Source: Bacillus sp. RO1 (GTDB lineage Bacteria; Bacillota; Bacilli; Bacillales; Bacillaceae_I). Taken from it: a DNA stretch of 64,000 nt. The stretch covers positions 1 through 64,000 of the forward strand of contig NZ_JAAZWB010000081.1 of NCBI RefSeq assembly GCF_012524115.1. The letters are read 5' to 3'. Within the stretch, counting starts at the first letter, position 1; each line of letters starts with the position of its first letter. The notes below the pieces were generated by a model. The model was not told the origin of the DNA and ran no database searches. It saw only the letters and a list, made by a program, of their open reading frames with translations. This document shows, piece by piece, positions 1-8,952 of this stretch. Both the position numbers and the translations under genes were made by a program.

Positions 1-218
1 TTTGATTCAAACAGGCGACGGCGTTAGGAGTCATGTGGTGTGACTGGTGTGCAGTCATAAGCTCTACCGATCTTGGAGGCGGGGGCTGGGGATTTGTTTT
101 TTTTGTGGTGGCTGTTGTTTTATCAGAGTGGTGAGTTGGTTGATATCTGACTTTTGGTTGCTCGAAATAGAATCTTGGGGTTATCGTGAAAGGGAATTAT
201 CTTACCATTACAAACACG
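1..218. other. No gene recognised (left edge)
   Basis: No reading frame here has a ribosome binding site or a recognisable product. The stretch is G/T-rich on the plus strand and may be the tail of an intergenic region that begins outside the window. Confidence 0.4.
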
Positions 219-495
219 AAAAGCCCAAACGGTAACAGAGAAGCTGTCTCAAGGCCCGAAGCAGCTCACGAAACCCGAACGGTAACAGAGAAGCCGTCTC
301 AAGGCCCGAAGCAGCTCACAAAAGCCCAAACGGTAACAGAGAAGCCGTCTCAAGGCCCGAAGCAGCTCACAAAAATCCCAAACGGTAACAGAGACCACGT
401 CTCAAGGCCCAAAGCAGCTCACGAAAAGCCCGAACGGTAACAGAGACCACGTCTCAAGGCCCGAAGCAGCTTACCCAAATCCCAAACAGTAACAC
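219..495 (+). repeat. Tandem repeat array A1, ~51-bp units
   Basis: Six head-to-tail units begin with GGTAACAGAG at 231, 281, 332, 384, 435 and (degenerate) 487, so the period is 50-52 bp. Each unit continues with a GTCTCAAGGCCCGAAG block and a variable linker. The same core recurs in array A2 near 9.7-10.1 kb. The open frame across it is a by-product of the repeat. Whole units are conserved, so these are not CRISPR repeats with unique spacers. Confidence 0.9.
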
Positions 496-575
496 TCTTT
501 ATCCGCTCCAGTTTTCTTGATATATCCCGAAATCTCTCGATATAATCCCAGAATTATTGATATCCCGAAAATCCA
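496..575 (+). repeat. Short degenerate repeat, TTGATAT-TCCCGAAA
   Basis: Three related words (gatatatcccgaaa, gatataatcccagaa, gatatcccgaaaa) start at 519, 539 and 559, a spacing of about 20 bp. They follow directly on array A1. The block is short and degenerate, so it is a weaker repeat call than the others. Confidence 0.45.
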
Positions 576-622
576 CCAGTTCACATGGTCCGCACACCCC
601 CACATGCGCCCCTAATGCACGC

Positions 623-662
623 AAAAAAACCACCCTACCCCCAAATTCCCAAGGTAGAGTGG
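623..662 (-). terminator. Terminator of the cyclase gene
   Basis: Read on the minus strand, ccactctacc pairs with ggtagggtgg across a short loop, and a run of seven T follows. It sits 17 bases past the stop of the cyclase gene. Confidence 0.8.
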
Positions 663-678
663 CCAATCTACTCAAATC

Positions 679-1293
679 TTACTGCATATCCATCAAAACA
701 ATACGTGCTGGGGATGCGTCCACACCGCTCAGCTTCAATGGCGCTGCACACATGATGTACTCGCCTTCTGCGATATCCTTCAAACGCAAGCCTTCAATGA
801 TGATTACACCATTTGCGAATAGAGTTTTGTGTGTCGGGTGGCCTTCTTGGCTGCGCTCGATGCCAAGTGCATCGACGCCAACGCCACTTACGCCGATTTC
901 AGCCAAATAAGCCGCTGCGTCTTCTGCTACATACACAAAGTCAAAGTTGAACTCTTCATCAAAAGAGTTTTTCGTTTTAAATAAAAGGAAATCGTCCTTG
1001 CCAATATCAAGTCCTTCGATATCTTTCACCGTAATGCGGTCCTCCACTGCAGTCAAATCAAACACTTTACAAGGGCCGACAAGCTTTTCCAATGGTAAGG
1101 TTTCGATTGTTTCGCCGTCGACTACCATATGAAGCGGGGCATCCACATGTGTTCCTGTGTGGACATCAAGCTCCAAGCGTGTTTCAGTGACATAACCGTT
1201 TGTGTTGGTTGTTTGTTTAGGCTGCTTTTCCGGTTTATTTTTATATACTGGCATTCCCGTGTAAATAGGGGATGAAACGTCATAAACTTTCAT
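679..1293 (-). CDS. Cyclase family protein (kynurenine formamidase-like)
   Basis: A metal-dependent hydrolase of the cyclase/KynB superfamily, 204 residues, the usual length. The family signature HTGTHVDAPLH lies at residues 45-55 and supplies His/Asp metal ligands. A GVDALGIE segment and an IIEGLRL segment near the C terminus are also typical. The start at 1293 is preferred over the upstream ATG because GAAGGGAG stands just before it. The family includes kynurenine formamidase (tryptophan breakdown), but no kynurenine-pathway neighbours are present, so the substrate is unknown. It lies downstream of zwf on the same strand with a 56-base gap and has its own terminator. Confidence 0.85.
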   Translation of the reverse strand: MKVYDVSSPIYTGMPVYKNKPEKQPKQTTNTNGYVTETRLELDVHTGTHVDAPLHMVVDGETIETLPLEKLVGPCKVFDLTAVEDRITVKDIEGLDIGKDDFLLFKTKNSFDEEFNFDFVYVAEDAAAYLAEIGVSGVGVDALGIERSQEGHPTHKTLFANGVIIIEGLRLKDIAEGEYIMCAAPLKLSGVDASPARIVLMDMQ

Positions 1294-1349
1294 GTAAAAA
1301 AACTCCCTTCTAATTTCCAAGCACTAGCGTTCAAAAAGCGTTCATGTGC

Positions 1350-2828
1350 TTACAATGGCCACCAATGGAAGCCGTCTTTTTGCAATAGCCCGTCGGCCTG
1401 CTTTGGACCCATGGAACCTGATTCGTAGTTCGGGAAGTCGAATGCTTTCGTGTTTTCCCACGCTTTGGAGATCTCATCGATAAAGCTCCAAGACAGGGCC
1501 ACTTCATCCCAATGGGTGAAGTTTGTCATGTCACCACGCATTGCGTCATAGATCAGGCGCTCATAAGCTTCTGGTGTGTTAATACCATCGATGCAATTGT
1601 TCGTGTAATCAAGTCTGATAGGTGTTGTTGTTACATCCTTACCCGATTTCTTAGCATTTAAATGCAAGGTGATTCCTTCTTCCGGTTGAATGTTGATGAC
1701 TAGAAGGTTAGGATCCACTTTTTCCCCGCGATTATAGTATAGGTTCATCGGAATATCCTTGAATTGAACGATAATCTTTGTGGACTTTTCCGTCATTCTT
1801 TTGCCGGTACGGATATAGATTGGGACACCAGCCCAGCGGAAATTGTCAATCAGCAGTTTTCCTGCTACATATGTTTCCGTATTGGAGTTAGGGTCCACAG
1901 AATTTTCCTCACGGTAACCTTGGACTTGGTTGCCGTCGACAATCCCTGCTCCGTACTGACCGCGCACGAAATAGTCCTCCACATCATCTTGTTCAATCTT
2001 TCTCATCGCACGCAAGACTTTTACTTTTTCACTGCGAATTTCTTCTGGATTCAGCTTGATTGGGGGCTCCATAGCAAGAAGCGCAACCATTTGAAGCATA
2101 TGATTTTGCACCATATCTCTAAGGGCGCCAGAATTTTCATAATAACGTCCGCGATCCTCGACTCCAAGTACTTCACTGGAAGTGATTTGGATATTTGAGA
2201 TGTAACGATTATTCCAAAGCGGCTCGAAAAGGGCGTTGGCAAAACGGATTACTTCAATATTTTGAACCATTTCTTTTCCAAGATAATGGTCGATACGGTA
2301 AATTTCGGATTCGTCGAACGCTTGACGAATTTCAGCATTCAATTCTTTAGCAGATGGAAGATTGTGTCCGAACGGTTTTTCAATGACAAGGCGTTTCCAG
2401 CCATCTGTTTCTGTCAGGCCTTCTGACTTTAGGTTCGTTGCAATAGTGCCGAAAAACTCGGGTGCCATGGCAAGATAGAAAATTCTATTACCATTTGTTT
2501 CGTAGTCGGAATCTAGCTCACCGCACAATCCTTTTAGCTGTTGGTAAGATTCGCTGCTAGTCACATCAAAAGGATGATAATAGAAGTGAGAGCTGAACTC
2601 TTCTACATTTCCGTCACCATTTGCCACGCTGCTTACAGAATTTGACACATTGGAACGGAACTCCTCATTTGTGAGTGGACGTCTTGCAACGCCGACAACA
2701 GCAAAGTTTTTAGAGATGCTACCATTTTTATAAAGACGGTAGATGGAAGGATATAGCTTGCGTTTCGCTAGATCTCCTGTTGCACCAAAAATGACAATTA
2801 AAGATGTCGGATTTTCTTTTTTACTCAC
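1350..2828 (-). CDS. zwf: Glucose-6-phosphate 1-dehydrogenase
   Basis: Oxidises glucose 6-phosphate to 6-phosphogluconolactone with NADP+, the entry step of the oxidative pentose phosphate pathway, in the cytosol. At 492 residues it is full length. The dinucleotide-binding motif IFGATGDLAKRKLYPS lies near residues 13-28 and the substrate/active-site motif RIDHYLGKE in the middle. The start codon is GTG (CAC on the plus strand at 2826-2828) with a modest GCGAGG upstream. It is divergent from ung across a 355-base gap. The downstream cyclase gene may be cotranscribed. Confidence 0.97.
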   Translation of the reverse strand: MSKKENPTSLIVIFGATGDLAKRKLYPSIYRLYKNGSISKNFAVVGVARRPLTNEEFRSNVSNSVSSVANGDGNVEEFSSHFYYHPFDVTSSESYQQLKGLCGELDSDYETNGNRIFYLAMAPEFFGTIATNLKSEGLTETDGWKRLVIEKPFGHNLPSAKELNAEIRQAFDESEIYRIDHYLGKEMVQNIEVIRFANALFEPLWNNRYISNIQITSSEVLGVEDRGRYYENSGALRDMVQNHMLQMVALLAMEPPIKLNPEEIRSEKVKVLRAMRKIEQDDVEDYFVRGQYGAGIVDGNQVQGYREENSVDPNSNTETYVAGKLLIDNFRWAGVPIYIRTGKRMTEKSTKIIVQFKDIPMNLYYNRGEKVDPNLLVINIQPEEGITLHLNAKKSGKDVTTTPIRLDYTNNCIDGINTPEAYERLIYDAMRGDMTNFTHWDEVALSWSFIDEISKAWENTKAFDFPNYESGSMGPKQADGLLQKDGFHWWPL

Positions 2829-3183
2829 CGTAAGAACCTCGCTTTATGTACTATTCTTTAAAATATGTGTTATAACATTACTGTTGATTAGGCTGATTAA
2901 TTATGTAAAAATGTAACAATTTCAAAAATAAGTATGAAACATTGAAAAAATAACCTACCCAAGTATTTTATTTTATCTGTTACGGGGGAGGAATTCAATC
3001 TTTATTAAGCCTTATTTACTTACCAATCACTATATCACATCTGCAGTGGAACTCAGAATGATAGGCCTCGTCGTTAGTATGAAAAAATAAGGACAAAACC
3101 ATTCATACAGAAAACTTCAAGGCCTCATAAATTCTTCTATATGATAAAGTAAGAAAGACAGGAAAGAACGGAGGGACAAACAG
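2829..3183. other. Divergent zwf/ung intergenic region
   Basis: This 355-base AT-rich spacer holds the promoters of zwf (left) and ung (right). No repeat element or clear operator is visible. A TATGAT-like -10 near 3139 could serve ung, but no good -35 pairs with it. Confidence 0.4.
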
Positions 3184-3855
3184 GTGGAAAATGTTAGTGG
3201 AACATGGAAAACTTTGTGGGAAAAGGAGTCGTCCCAAAAGTATTTTAAAGAACTGATGGACTTTCTGGAAGACGAGTATGCCAAACAAACCGTCTACCCT
3301 GAAAAAAAGTACATCTTCTCAAGCTTTGAGGCAACAAATTATGAAGAGGTAAAAGTCGTCATACTAGGTCAAGACCCTTACCACGGAAAGGGTCAGGCAC
3401 ACGGTATGAGTTTTTCTGTGCAGAAGGGCATTCGAATTCCGCCTTCCCTAAAAAATATCTATCAGGAACTCTATGATGATCAAGGTTTAGAGCCTGTGAA
3501 TCATGGCTTTTTGATGGAGTGGGCGAAGCAAGGTGTGTTATTATTAAATACGGTTTTGACGGTGAGAGAGAGCAGTCCGAACTCCCATAAAGGAAAGGGC
3601 TGGGAACTTTTTACCGATGAAGTCATCAGATTATTGAATGAACGAGACAAGCCAGTCATTTTCATCCTCTGGGGTAAACATGCGGAGCAAAAGGAAGCAT
3701 TGATTACAAATGGTCGTCACTTTATCCTGAAAAGTCCGCACCCAAGCCCTTTTTCTGCACGGAAAGGATTCTTTGGCAGCAGGCCATTCTCAAAGGTAAA
3801 TGCCATCCTAGAAGAAATCGGGGAAGATGCAATCGATTGGCGGTTAACGCCTTGA
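3184..3855 (+). CDS. ung: Uracil-DNA glycosylase, family 1
   Basis: Removes uracil from DNA to start base-excision repair. It is 223 residues, normal for the family. The water-activating motif GQDPYHG has its catalytic Asp at residue 64, and the DNA-intercalation loop [13 protein letters not shown] lies near residue 185. The start is GTG at 3184 with GGAGGG nine bases upstream. The ung-ywdI-ywdK-gerQ order matches B. subtilis, with an ion channel and a chemoreceptor placed in between. The channel gene starts 26 bases downstream and may share the transcript. Confidence 0.97.
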   Translation: MENVSGTWKTLWEKESSQKYFKELMDFLEDEYAKQTVYPEKKYIFSSFEATNYEEVKVVILGQDPYHGKGQAHGMSFSVQKGIRIPPSLKNIYQELYDDQGLEPVNHGFLMEWAKQGVLLLNTVLTVRESSPNSHKGKGWELFTDEVIRLLNERDKPVIFILWGKHAEQKEALITNGRHFILKSPHPSPFSARKGFFGSRPFSKVNAILEEIGEDAIDWRLTP

Positions 3856-3881
3856 AAAAGAATAATTGAGGAAGTGCACGA

Positions 3882-4685
3882 ATGCAAACTTGGAAAAAAA
3901 CGATACAACATATAGTCCAACACCGTAGTTTTATGAATGCCGTCATGTTTGTTATCCTCTTGAACGCAATCTTAATCGGGGTAGAAACTTATCCAGACTT
4001 AAGAGCAGAATACGCAGGACTGATTCATGGCTTTGAAGTGTTCTTTTTATGGTTTTTTACCATTGAAATCATTTTACGGATGCTGGCAGAGAAGAAAATT
4101 CATCATTTCTTCCGAAGCAGATGGAATGTATTTGACTTTGTCATTGTCGCTGGGGTCCTCTTTTTTAGCGGAACCTATTTCATTTCCGCCATCCGGATTT
4201 TACGTGTCCTAAGGGTGCTGCGGGCCATTACCGTCATACCATCCTTACAGCGTCTTGTGACAGCTTTTCTAAAAACAATCCCGTCGCTTGGAACAATCAT
4301 GATGCTATTATCGCTTGTTTTTTACATTTACGCAGTATTAGGAGTCTTGCTTTATGGAGACATCTCACCAGAATATTTCGGATCGCTGCATTTAGCGCTT
4401 GTAACACTGTTCCAGGTCATTACATTGGAATCATGGGCAAGCGGGGTATTCCGTCCCATATTTGCTGAAAGCCCACTTTCATGGGTATATTTCGTTTCCT
4501 TCATCTTGGTTGGAACGTTTATCGTCTTGAACCTAATTGTCGGTGAAATTTTGAACAACATTCAGGAAGCTAAGGAAGAGGAATTAAAAGAAGAGAAAAT
4601 TGAGGTCAGTAAAAAAGAGTTGGCGAAAATCACAAACGAGATTGCTGAGCTGAAACAACTGATACAACAAAAAGAAAAGATGTAA
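3882..4685 (+). CDS. Voltage-gated sodium channel (NaChBac family)
   Basis: A 267-residue single-repeat 6-TM channel that assembles as a tetramer in the membrane. The S4 voltage sensor carries regularly spaced arginines (RILRVLRVLRAI, about residues 105-116). The pore holds the selectivity filter TLESWAS at residues 181-187, the signature of bacterial Nav channels of the NaChBac type; calcium-selective relatives carry more acidic residues there. After S6 comes a charged, heptad-like coiled coil (about 225-267) expected to hold the tetramer together. In alkaliphilic bacilli, homologues return Na+ for pH homeostasis and motility; that role here is inference. The neighbouring chemoreceptor fits a link to motility. 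Confidence 0.95.
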   Translation: MQTWKKTIQHIVQHRSFMNAVMFVILLNAILIGVETYPDLRAEYAGLIHGFEVFFLWFFTIEIILRMLAEKKIHHFFRSRWNVFDFVIVAGVLFFSGTYFISAIRILRVLRVLRAITVIPSLQRLVTAFLKTIPSLGTIMMLLSLVFYIYAVLGVLLYGDISPEYFGSLHLALVTLFQVITLESWASGVFRPIFAESPLSWVYFVSFILVGTFIVLNLIVGEILNNIQEAKEEELKEEKIEVSKKELAKITNEIAELKQLIQQKEKM

Positions 4686-4688
4686 TAG

Positions 4689-4728
4689 GATGGACACGGA
4701 GGAATTATAACTTCGTGTCCTCTTTTTA
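4689..4728 (+). terminator. Terminator of the channel gene
   Basis: ggacacggag pairs with cttcgtgtcc around a short loop, followed by TCTTTTT. It closes the ung-channel transcript ahead of the chemoreceptor gene. Confidence 0.8.
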
Positions 4729-4851
4729 ATAAAAAAGTTAAGGGTGATACTAAAGACCCACACGCTAGATGCCGAAATAAAATAAAAGAGAGATACGAAA
4801 GTGGCTATTTGTGCAAACGGTTTCATTTAAAAGGGTGTAGGGGGTAGAAAT

Positions 4852-6555
4852 ATGGGGAATTTGAGGAAAAGACTTTTGGTTTTGACTTTATTAATCGGAA
4901 GCATAGGCTTGGCAGCATCCATTGTTATTTGGCTGAATAGCATGCAGGTGCAAAAGGGCGTCAATGAGTTAGATGAGATAACCAAGATCAATGAGAGTTA
5001 TTTTGAACTCGTACAATCTTATCAAAGCACTTTGGCCGATATGTACTTTGTTGTATCAAGTGGATACTCCAAAACACATGTTGAAAAGATTGAGAAAAAC
5101 TTAGAGCAAACCGAGAAGAAGCTGCAGGAATTCGAGCCTTATTTTACGAAATTTGAGGAATTTGGTCAGTTGAAGCAGTATTTTGTTGTTTCACATGAAA
5201 CATTGTCAAAACAATTCGACATTATTAGCGATGTTTCGAATGCTGCCAACATGGACCGCGTTCGAATCACGACATCGGAGGACCTAGCGAAAGCCCGTAA
5301 TCAAATAGAGCGTGCCAATGATAGTGGCATGCAGTTTCTACAGGCTTTTAATGATGAAAATAGACAGGTCATTCTGGATAAAGTAAAATCAACGGAGCTA
5401 TGGACCTTAGTGACGCTCGGTATCCTTGTATTCGTTCCGATTTTTGCCCTTTTAATGTTCAGGAGAGCATTCAACAAGGGAGTCAACCAGGTTCTTGGTC
5501 GCGTGAACGCCTATCAGGAGGGGGACTTTTTATATGAAGCAGAGCAATCTTCTTTTAGAAAAGATGAGTTCGGGCAAATTGAAACTTCTCTCACCACCAT
5601 GGGGCAAAATATAGAGCAACTTATGCAAGGGAGTATTGGTGCAAACCAACGTCTTCAGCTTGTCATGAAAGAGCTCTTGGTAGCAGCGGAACAGAACTTA
5701 GAAGAATCAGCTGAGATTAAACAGCGTTCTGAACAAGTAACCAAAAAAGTGTCTATGCAGTATGAAGGGACGACAGCGATATCTGCCGTAACAGAGCAGG
5801 CTTCCGCCAGTACGCAGGAGATTTACAGCATTGTAGATGAAATGAAACGCAACCTGGAAGCAATGGAGAGCCTATCGAAAAGAGGGGCACAATCATTAAA
5901 ACAGATGGTGGCAGACATGCACCAATCTTCGAAGGAGACCGAAACGATTGTAGATCGTTTTACCAAAATAAAAGTAGATATTGATGAAGCGAACAGCTTC
6001 CTTAAAGGAATAACAGAGATTACAACCCAGACCAATTTGCTAGCCCTTAATGCCTCCATTGAAGCGGCAAGGGCAGGGGAGGCTGGAAAAGGATTTGCTG
6101 TGGTGGCAGAAGAAATCCGAAAGCTTTCCGGCCAAACAGATCTTTTTTCCAAGCAAATTAACAGCATTACTGGTCGCATTCAAGAAGATACCAATGAAGT
6201 CCTGAAAGAATTCCAGCTTTTCAAAGAAACAATCGAGCAGACAAATGAAAAAAATGAAGCGTCCGCCAAGCTGTTCCAGGAAATAGCCACTAATAGCGGG
6301 GCATTGCTAGAGCAGGGCACTCATATTACGGTGACCATGGAAGAGATAAGTCACGGAGTAAATGAAATCGTCCATTCGGTAAATGACTTGGTTGCATCCT
6401 CATCTGAATTGACAGAGGAGATGGGAGAGGTTGTAAAAGCTGCAGATCATCAAGTCGATCTATCGAACAACATGAGACGCACGGTCGATACAGTGAAAGA
6501 GACCGCCGAAGATTTGGCAGCCAACATCGCATCCATAAACATGAATAAATCGTGA
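4852..6555 (+). CDS. Methyl-accepting chemotaxis protein
   Basis: A 567-residue chemoreceptor signalling to CheA/CheW. It has an N-terminal membrane segment (about 9-28), an extracytoplasmic helical sensor region (about 30-180), a second membrane segment (about 182-202), a HAMP-like linker and a long cytoplasmic coiled coil. The signalling hairpin tip is clear ([35 protein letters not shown], about residues 387-421, given here as family signature). The ligand is unknown. Upstream lies the channel-gene terminator and downstream its own, so it looks monocistronic. Confidence 0.93.
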   Translation: MGNLRKRLLVLTLLIGSIGLAASIVIWLNSMQVQKGVNELDEITKINESYFELVQSYQSTLADMYFVVSSGYSKTHVEKIEKNLEQTEKKLQEFEPYFTKFEEFGQLKQYFVVSHETLSKQFDIISDVSNAANMDRVRITTSEDLAKARNQIERANDSGMQFLQAFNDENRQVILDKVKSTELWTLVTLGILVFVPIFALLMFRRAFNKGVNQVLGRVNAYQEGDFLYEAEQSSFRKDEFGQIETSLTTMGQNIEQLMQGSIGANQRLQLVMKELLVAAEQNLEESAEIKQRSEQVTKKVSMQYEGTTAISAVTEQASASTQEIYSIVDEMKRNLEAMESLSKRGAQSLKQMVADMHQSSKETETIVDRFTKIKVDIDEANSFLKGITEITTQTNLLALNASIEAARAGEAGKGFAVVAEEIRKLSGQTDLFSKQINSITGRIQEDTNEVLKEFQLFKETIEQTNEKNEASAKLFQEIATNSGALLEQGTHITVTMEEISHGVNEIVHSVNDLVASSSELTEEMGEVVKAADHQVDLSNNMRRTVDTVKETAEDLAANIASINMNKS

Positions 6556-6563
6556 ACATGAAG

Positions 6564-6595
6564 CCTGTGGAGTGATTTCTCCACAGGTTTTATAT
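6564..6595 (+). terminator. Terminator of the chemoreceptor gene
   Basis: cctgtggag pairs with ctccacagg around TGATTT, followed by TTTTAT. Confidence 0.8.
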
Positions 6596-6666
6596 GTTAT
6601 GGGAAGATGGAAAATGGTAGAATGGAGGTTGGACAAGAAGGGATTCGAGAGGAAAGGGTGGGGAGC

Positions 6667-6870
6667 ATGGCCAAACGTATTAATTGCTTAAAATGTAAGC
6701 ATTACTATGTCACGTGGGATGCCAAGTTTCCAAAAGGCTGTCGGGCATTCGGTTTTAAGGCAAATCAGTTGCCTTCCGTTGCCGTGTTTCGTTCTTCCGG
6801 AAGTCCTTGTTTGAAGTTTGATGCAAAAGATTCACCAATAAAACCCAGCCAGAACGGGTATTATGTGTAA
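6667..6870 (+). CDS. Small Cys-motif protein often annotated as uracil-DNA glycosylase
   Basis: A 67-residue protein, MAKRINCLKCKHYYVTWD..., with Cys at positions 7, 10, 22 and 46 (CLKC, then single Cys), suggesting a small metal site. From memory, close relatives in Bacillaceae carry the label uracil-DNA glycosylase only because the domain can be attached to such enzymes; no glycosylase motif is present. The start at 6667 is chosen because a G-rich site (GGTGGGGAG) lies just upstream; an in-frame ATG at 6607 lacks one. It is followed after 12 bases by the DUF420 gene. Function unknown. Confidence 0.75.
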   Translation: MAKRINCLKCKHYYVTWDAKFPKGCRAFGFKANQLPSVAVFRSSGSPCLKFDAKDSPIKPSQNGYYV

Positions 6871-6882
6871 AAGGAGCTCACT

Positions 6883-7404
6883 ATGAAAAAAATAAATTAC
6901 CTTCCATGGATCATCGGCATTTCGATCGCGGTAAATGCACTGGTTGTCGTATTGTTTTTCTTACCTCAATATGAAGGGTTAGCGCACGTCGATTTAACAT
7001 TTTTACCGATGATGAACGCGATTTTTAACAGCTTTACTTTTGTCTTTTTGGTATGCGCCTTAATTGCCATCAAAAAGAAAAATATAACGGTCCATCGTCG
7101 CTTTATATTGGCGGCTTTTTCATCCACCACCTTGTTTTTAGTTACATATGTGACCTATCATTCCTTAACAGAGTCCACTCCATTTGGCGGGGAAGGAATT
7201 ATTCGTTCCATTTACTTTTTTATTTTACTAACTCACATCGTGTTGGCTGTCGTAATCGTGCCTTTGGCCTTGTACTCCTTGGCTACAGGGCTAAGCATGC
7301 ATAAAGAACGACACCGGAAGATTGCGCGCTGGACCATGCCATTATGGTTATATGTCAGCCTGACAGGTGTTATTGTGTACCTGATGATATCGCCGTATTA
7401 TTAA
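6883..7404 (+). CDS. DUF420 membrane protein (CtaM/YozB-like)
   Basis: A 173-residue integral membrane protein with about five hydrophobic segments (near 9-29, 45-63, 77-95, 110-135 and 150-170). The conserved HVDLTFLPMMNAIFN and HRRFILAA/HIVLA histidines are typical of DUF420. A member of this family, CtaM/YozB, is needed for haem-copper oxidase assembly in Firmicutes. That role is inferred from family membership; no oxidase genes are nearby. AAAGGAG precedes the ATG at 6883. It probably forms an operon with the genes before and after it. Confidence 0.85.
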   Translation: MKKINYLPWIIGISIAVNALVVVLFFLPQYEGLAHVDLTFLPMMNAIFNSFTFVFLVCALIAIKKKNITVHRRFILAAFSSTTLFLVTYVTYHSLTESTPFGGEGIIRSIYFFILLTHIVLAVVIVPLALYSLATGLSMHKERHRKIARWTMPLWLYVSLTGVIVYLMISPYY

Positions 7405-7442
7405 TAAACATTATTGGATCTCAGGACAAGGAGGGAAGAAGG

Positions 7443-7787
7443 ATGAGCATTACGCTGGATAAGGTTTTGGCACGCTTGGAGTCGGAACTGGAGAAGGCCA
7501 TAGATACCGGAAATGTGCAAAAAAAGCGGGAGCACCTTGCTGCGATAAAATCCCTGTGTGAGTTGGCCTTGGAGACGGATTCGGAAGGGGATGTGTTGAC
7601 TTCGGCAAGGACTGCAACTCAACCAGCTGCGGCCTCAACGGCTCGTAGCATCCAAAGGGCGCCCGTATCTTTCGAACAAGCGGCACCTATCTACACGCCG
7701 CCAACCCAACCACCAACCATCACAAACGCCCCGTCCAAACCAATCAAAGAAGACGACGCGAATGGGGACTCACTGTTTGATTTTTAA
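7443..7787 (+). CDS. ywdI: YwdI family protein
   Basis: A 114-residue cytosolic protein with an N-terminal helical domain (LDKVLARLESELEKA..., about 1-45) and a low-complexity Pro/Ala/Thr-rich tail ending in GDSLFDF. It matches the YwdI family and sits between ung and ywdK as in B. subtilis. Function unknown. The start at 7443 has AAGGAGG just upstream; the longer frame from 7344 runs inside the DUF420 gene and has no such site. Confidence 0.85.
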   Translation: MSITLDKVLARLESELEKAIDTGNVQKKREHLAAIKSLCELALETDSEGDVLTSARTATQPAAASTARSIQRAPVSFEQAAPIYTPPTQPPTITNAPSKPIKEDDANGDSLFDF

Positions 7788-7790
7788 TAA

Positions 7791-7845
7791 AAGGGGTCAG
7801 ACCCCTCTTTAACTATTTAAAGGGTTAAAGAGGGGTTTTTATTGT
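7791..7845. terminator. Terminator built on the GGGTCAGACCC palindrome
   Basis: The palindrome AGGGGTCAGACCCCT (7792-7806) is followed by CTTTAACTATTTAAAGGGTTAAAGAGGGGTTTTT. The second part can also pair with the first (cccctctttaac with gttaaagagggg, then TTTTT). It ends the ywdI operon. Confidence 0.75.
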
Positions 7846-7937
7846 TCTTTTAGGGTTTCTCCCCACAACTTACCATACTAAAAACGGTGTGGTAACTTAA
7901 ACTATAAACACCCCAGTAAGTAATGGAGGTGTTTTAC

Positions 7938-8237
7938 ATGCCTGGTGGTACAGACGGATCGATGTATGGTTTAATGGCGGCGTACGTTAGCACTAATTTT
8001 GACTCGTCGACAAAACTTTCTCACGATCGTTACGAAGTGTATGTAAATGGTGACTTTGTTGGGCAGAAGAATTTGCTCTCGACTAGAGAAGACGTCACAA
8101 GTGTCAATGAATTCTTACATTCACATGGATATAATGACTTTTTGTCTAACATAGATGGTGATCATTATCATATACAAACGGAAAAGAAAGAAAGGGAGCT
8201 CAAACAGGCTCTGCAGATTTATCTTCATTCTAGATAA
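7938..8237 (+). CDS. Hypothetical protein, 99 aa
   Basis: Not recognised. It is a soluble, charged protein with a Gly-rich start (MPGGTDGSMYGLMAAY), a central segment rich in Asp/Asn and a helical, basic C-terminal end (KKERELKQALQIYLHSR). The start at 7938 follows GGAGGTG with seven bases between. It stands alone between two terminator-like structures. The clear ribosome binding site and complete frame argue that it is a real gene. Confidence 0.6.
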   Translation: MPGGTDGSMYGLMAAYVSTNFDSSTKLSHDRYEVYVNGDFVGQKNLLSTREDVTSVNEFLHSHGYNDFLSNIDGDHYHIQTEKKERELKQALQIYLHSR

Positions 8238-8254
8238 TTCATAAATGCCCTTAT

Positions 8255-8292
8255 CGCTTTGCTTGTTGGAGCGGTGGGGTGTTTTTTTATTT
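8255..8292 (+). terminator. Possible terminator after the 99-aa gene
   Basis: An imperfect stem (gcttgttggagcggtgggg) followed by TGTTTTTTTATTT, placed shortly after the stop. The T run is clear but the stem is weak. Confidence 0.4.
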
Positions 8293-8440
8293 GGTGTGGC
8301 GAGAAGTGAACATTGTGTGTACTTACATGTCATATAGCAGGTTAGGTTTTAGTATCCCGCTTGGTCAGGGGAAGCTAATACTATATAATTCATTATATTG
8401 AAGAAATATAACAGACCTTTTGAAAGGTGGAAAAACAGAT

Positions 8441-8809
8441 ATGAATTTATTTATCATCCTTGCAGCAATAAACGGATTTTTGGCAGTGGCTCTCGGGGCA
8501 TTTGGAGCTCACGGACTTGAAGGAAAAGTATCCGAAAGAATGATTGAGATTTGGAAAACAGGTGTCACCTATCAAATGTTCCATGCCGGCGGACTTTTTG
8601 TCGTGGCCCTGCTTATGGAACGCTTCAATAGCACAGGCCTATTAAACGGAGCAGGCTGGTCCTTCCTCATCGGAATCATCCTATTTTCCGGAAGCCTGTA
8701 CATCCTCACCCTCTCCGGCATAAAAATACTCGGAGCCATCACCCCACTAGGCGGCGTAGCCTTCCTCATTGGCTGGGTGCTAATCATTGTTGCAGCGGTC
8801 AAAGGATAA
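8441..8809 (+). CDS. ywdK: DUF423 membrane protein YwdK
   Basis: A 122-residue four-helix membrane protein of the DUF423 family. It starts MNLFIILAAINGFLAVALGAFGAHGLEGK; the GAFGAHGL motif (about 21-28) is characteristic. Further hydrophobic helices lie near 42-60, 68-88 and 98-120. The start at 8441 is set by AAAGGTGG eleven bases upstream; the in-frame TTG at 8420 is less likely. Function unknown. Its place before gerQ (ywdL) is conserved with B. subtilis. Confidence 0.9.
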   Translation: MNLFIILAAINGFLAVALGAFGAHGLEGKVSERMIEIWKTGVTYQMFHAGGLFVVALLMERFNSTGLLNGAGWSFLIGIILFSGSLYILTLSGIKILGAITPLGGVAFLIGWVLIIVAAVKG

Positions 8810-8869
8810 GGGGTTTTGAATGAAGGGTTTAGGTTATTGCGTTGAAGTTTTAAAGAGGTAGAGAGATAA

Positions 8870-8931
8870 AGAGGGGTCTGACCCGCTGTGCGTTAATACG
8901 TTAACACACAGCATCGTCAGACCCTTTTATT
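8870..8931. terminator. Bidirectional terminator with GGGTCTGAC/GTCAGACCC arms
   Basis: GGGTCTGAC at the left pairs with GTCAGACCC at the right, and inside it GCTGTGCGTTAA pairs with TTAACACACAGC. A T run follows on the plus strand and an A-rich stretch lies on the other side. It separates the convergent genes ywdK and gerQ. Confidence 0.8.
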
Positions 8932-8952
8932 ATTTGTTCTTTAGCTCGTTTT

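Noticed and set aside
186-440. 84-codon open frame across array A1
   Set aside because: It has no ribosome binding site and simply reads the ~51-bp repeat; unit length is not a multiple of three throughout.
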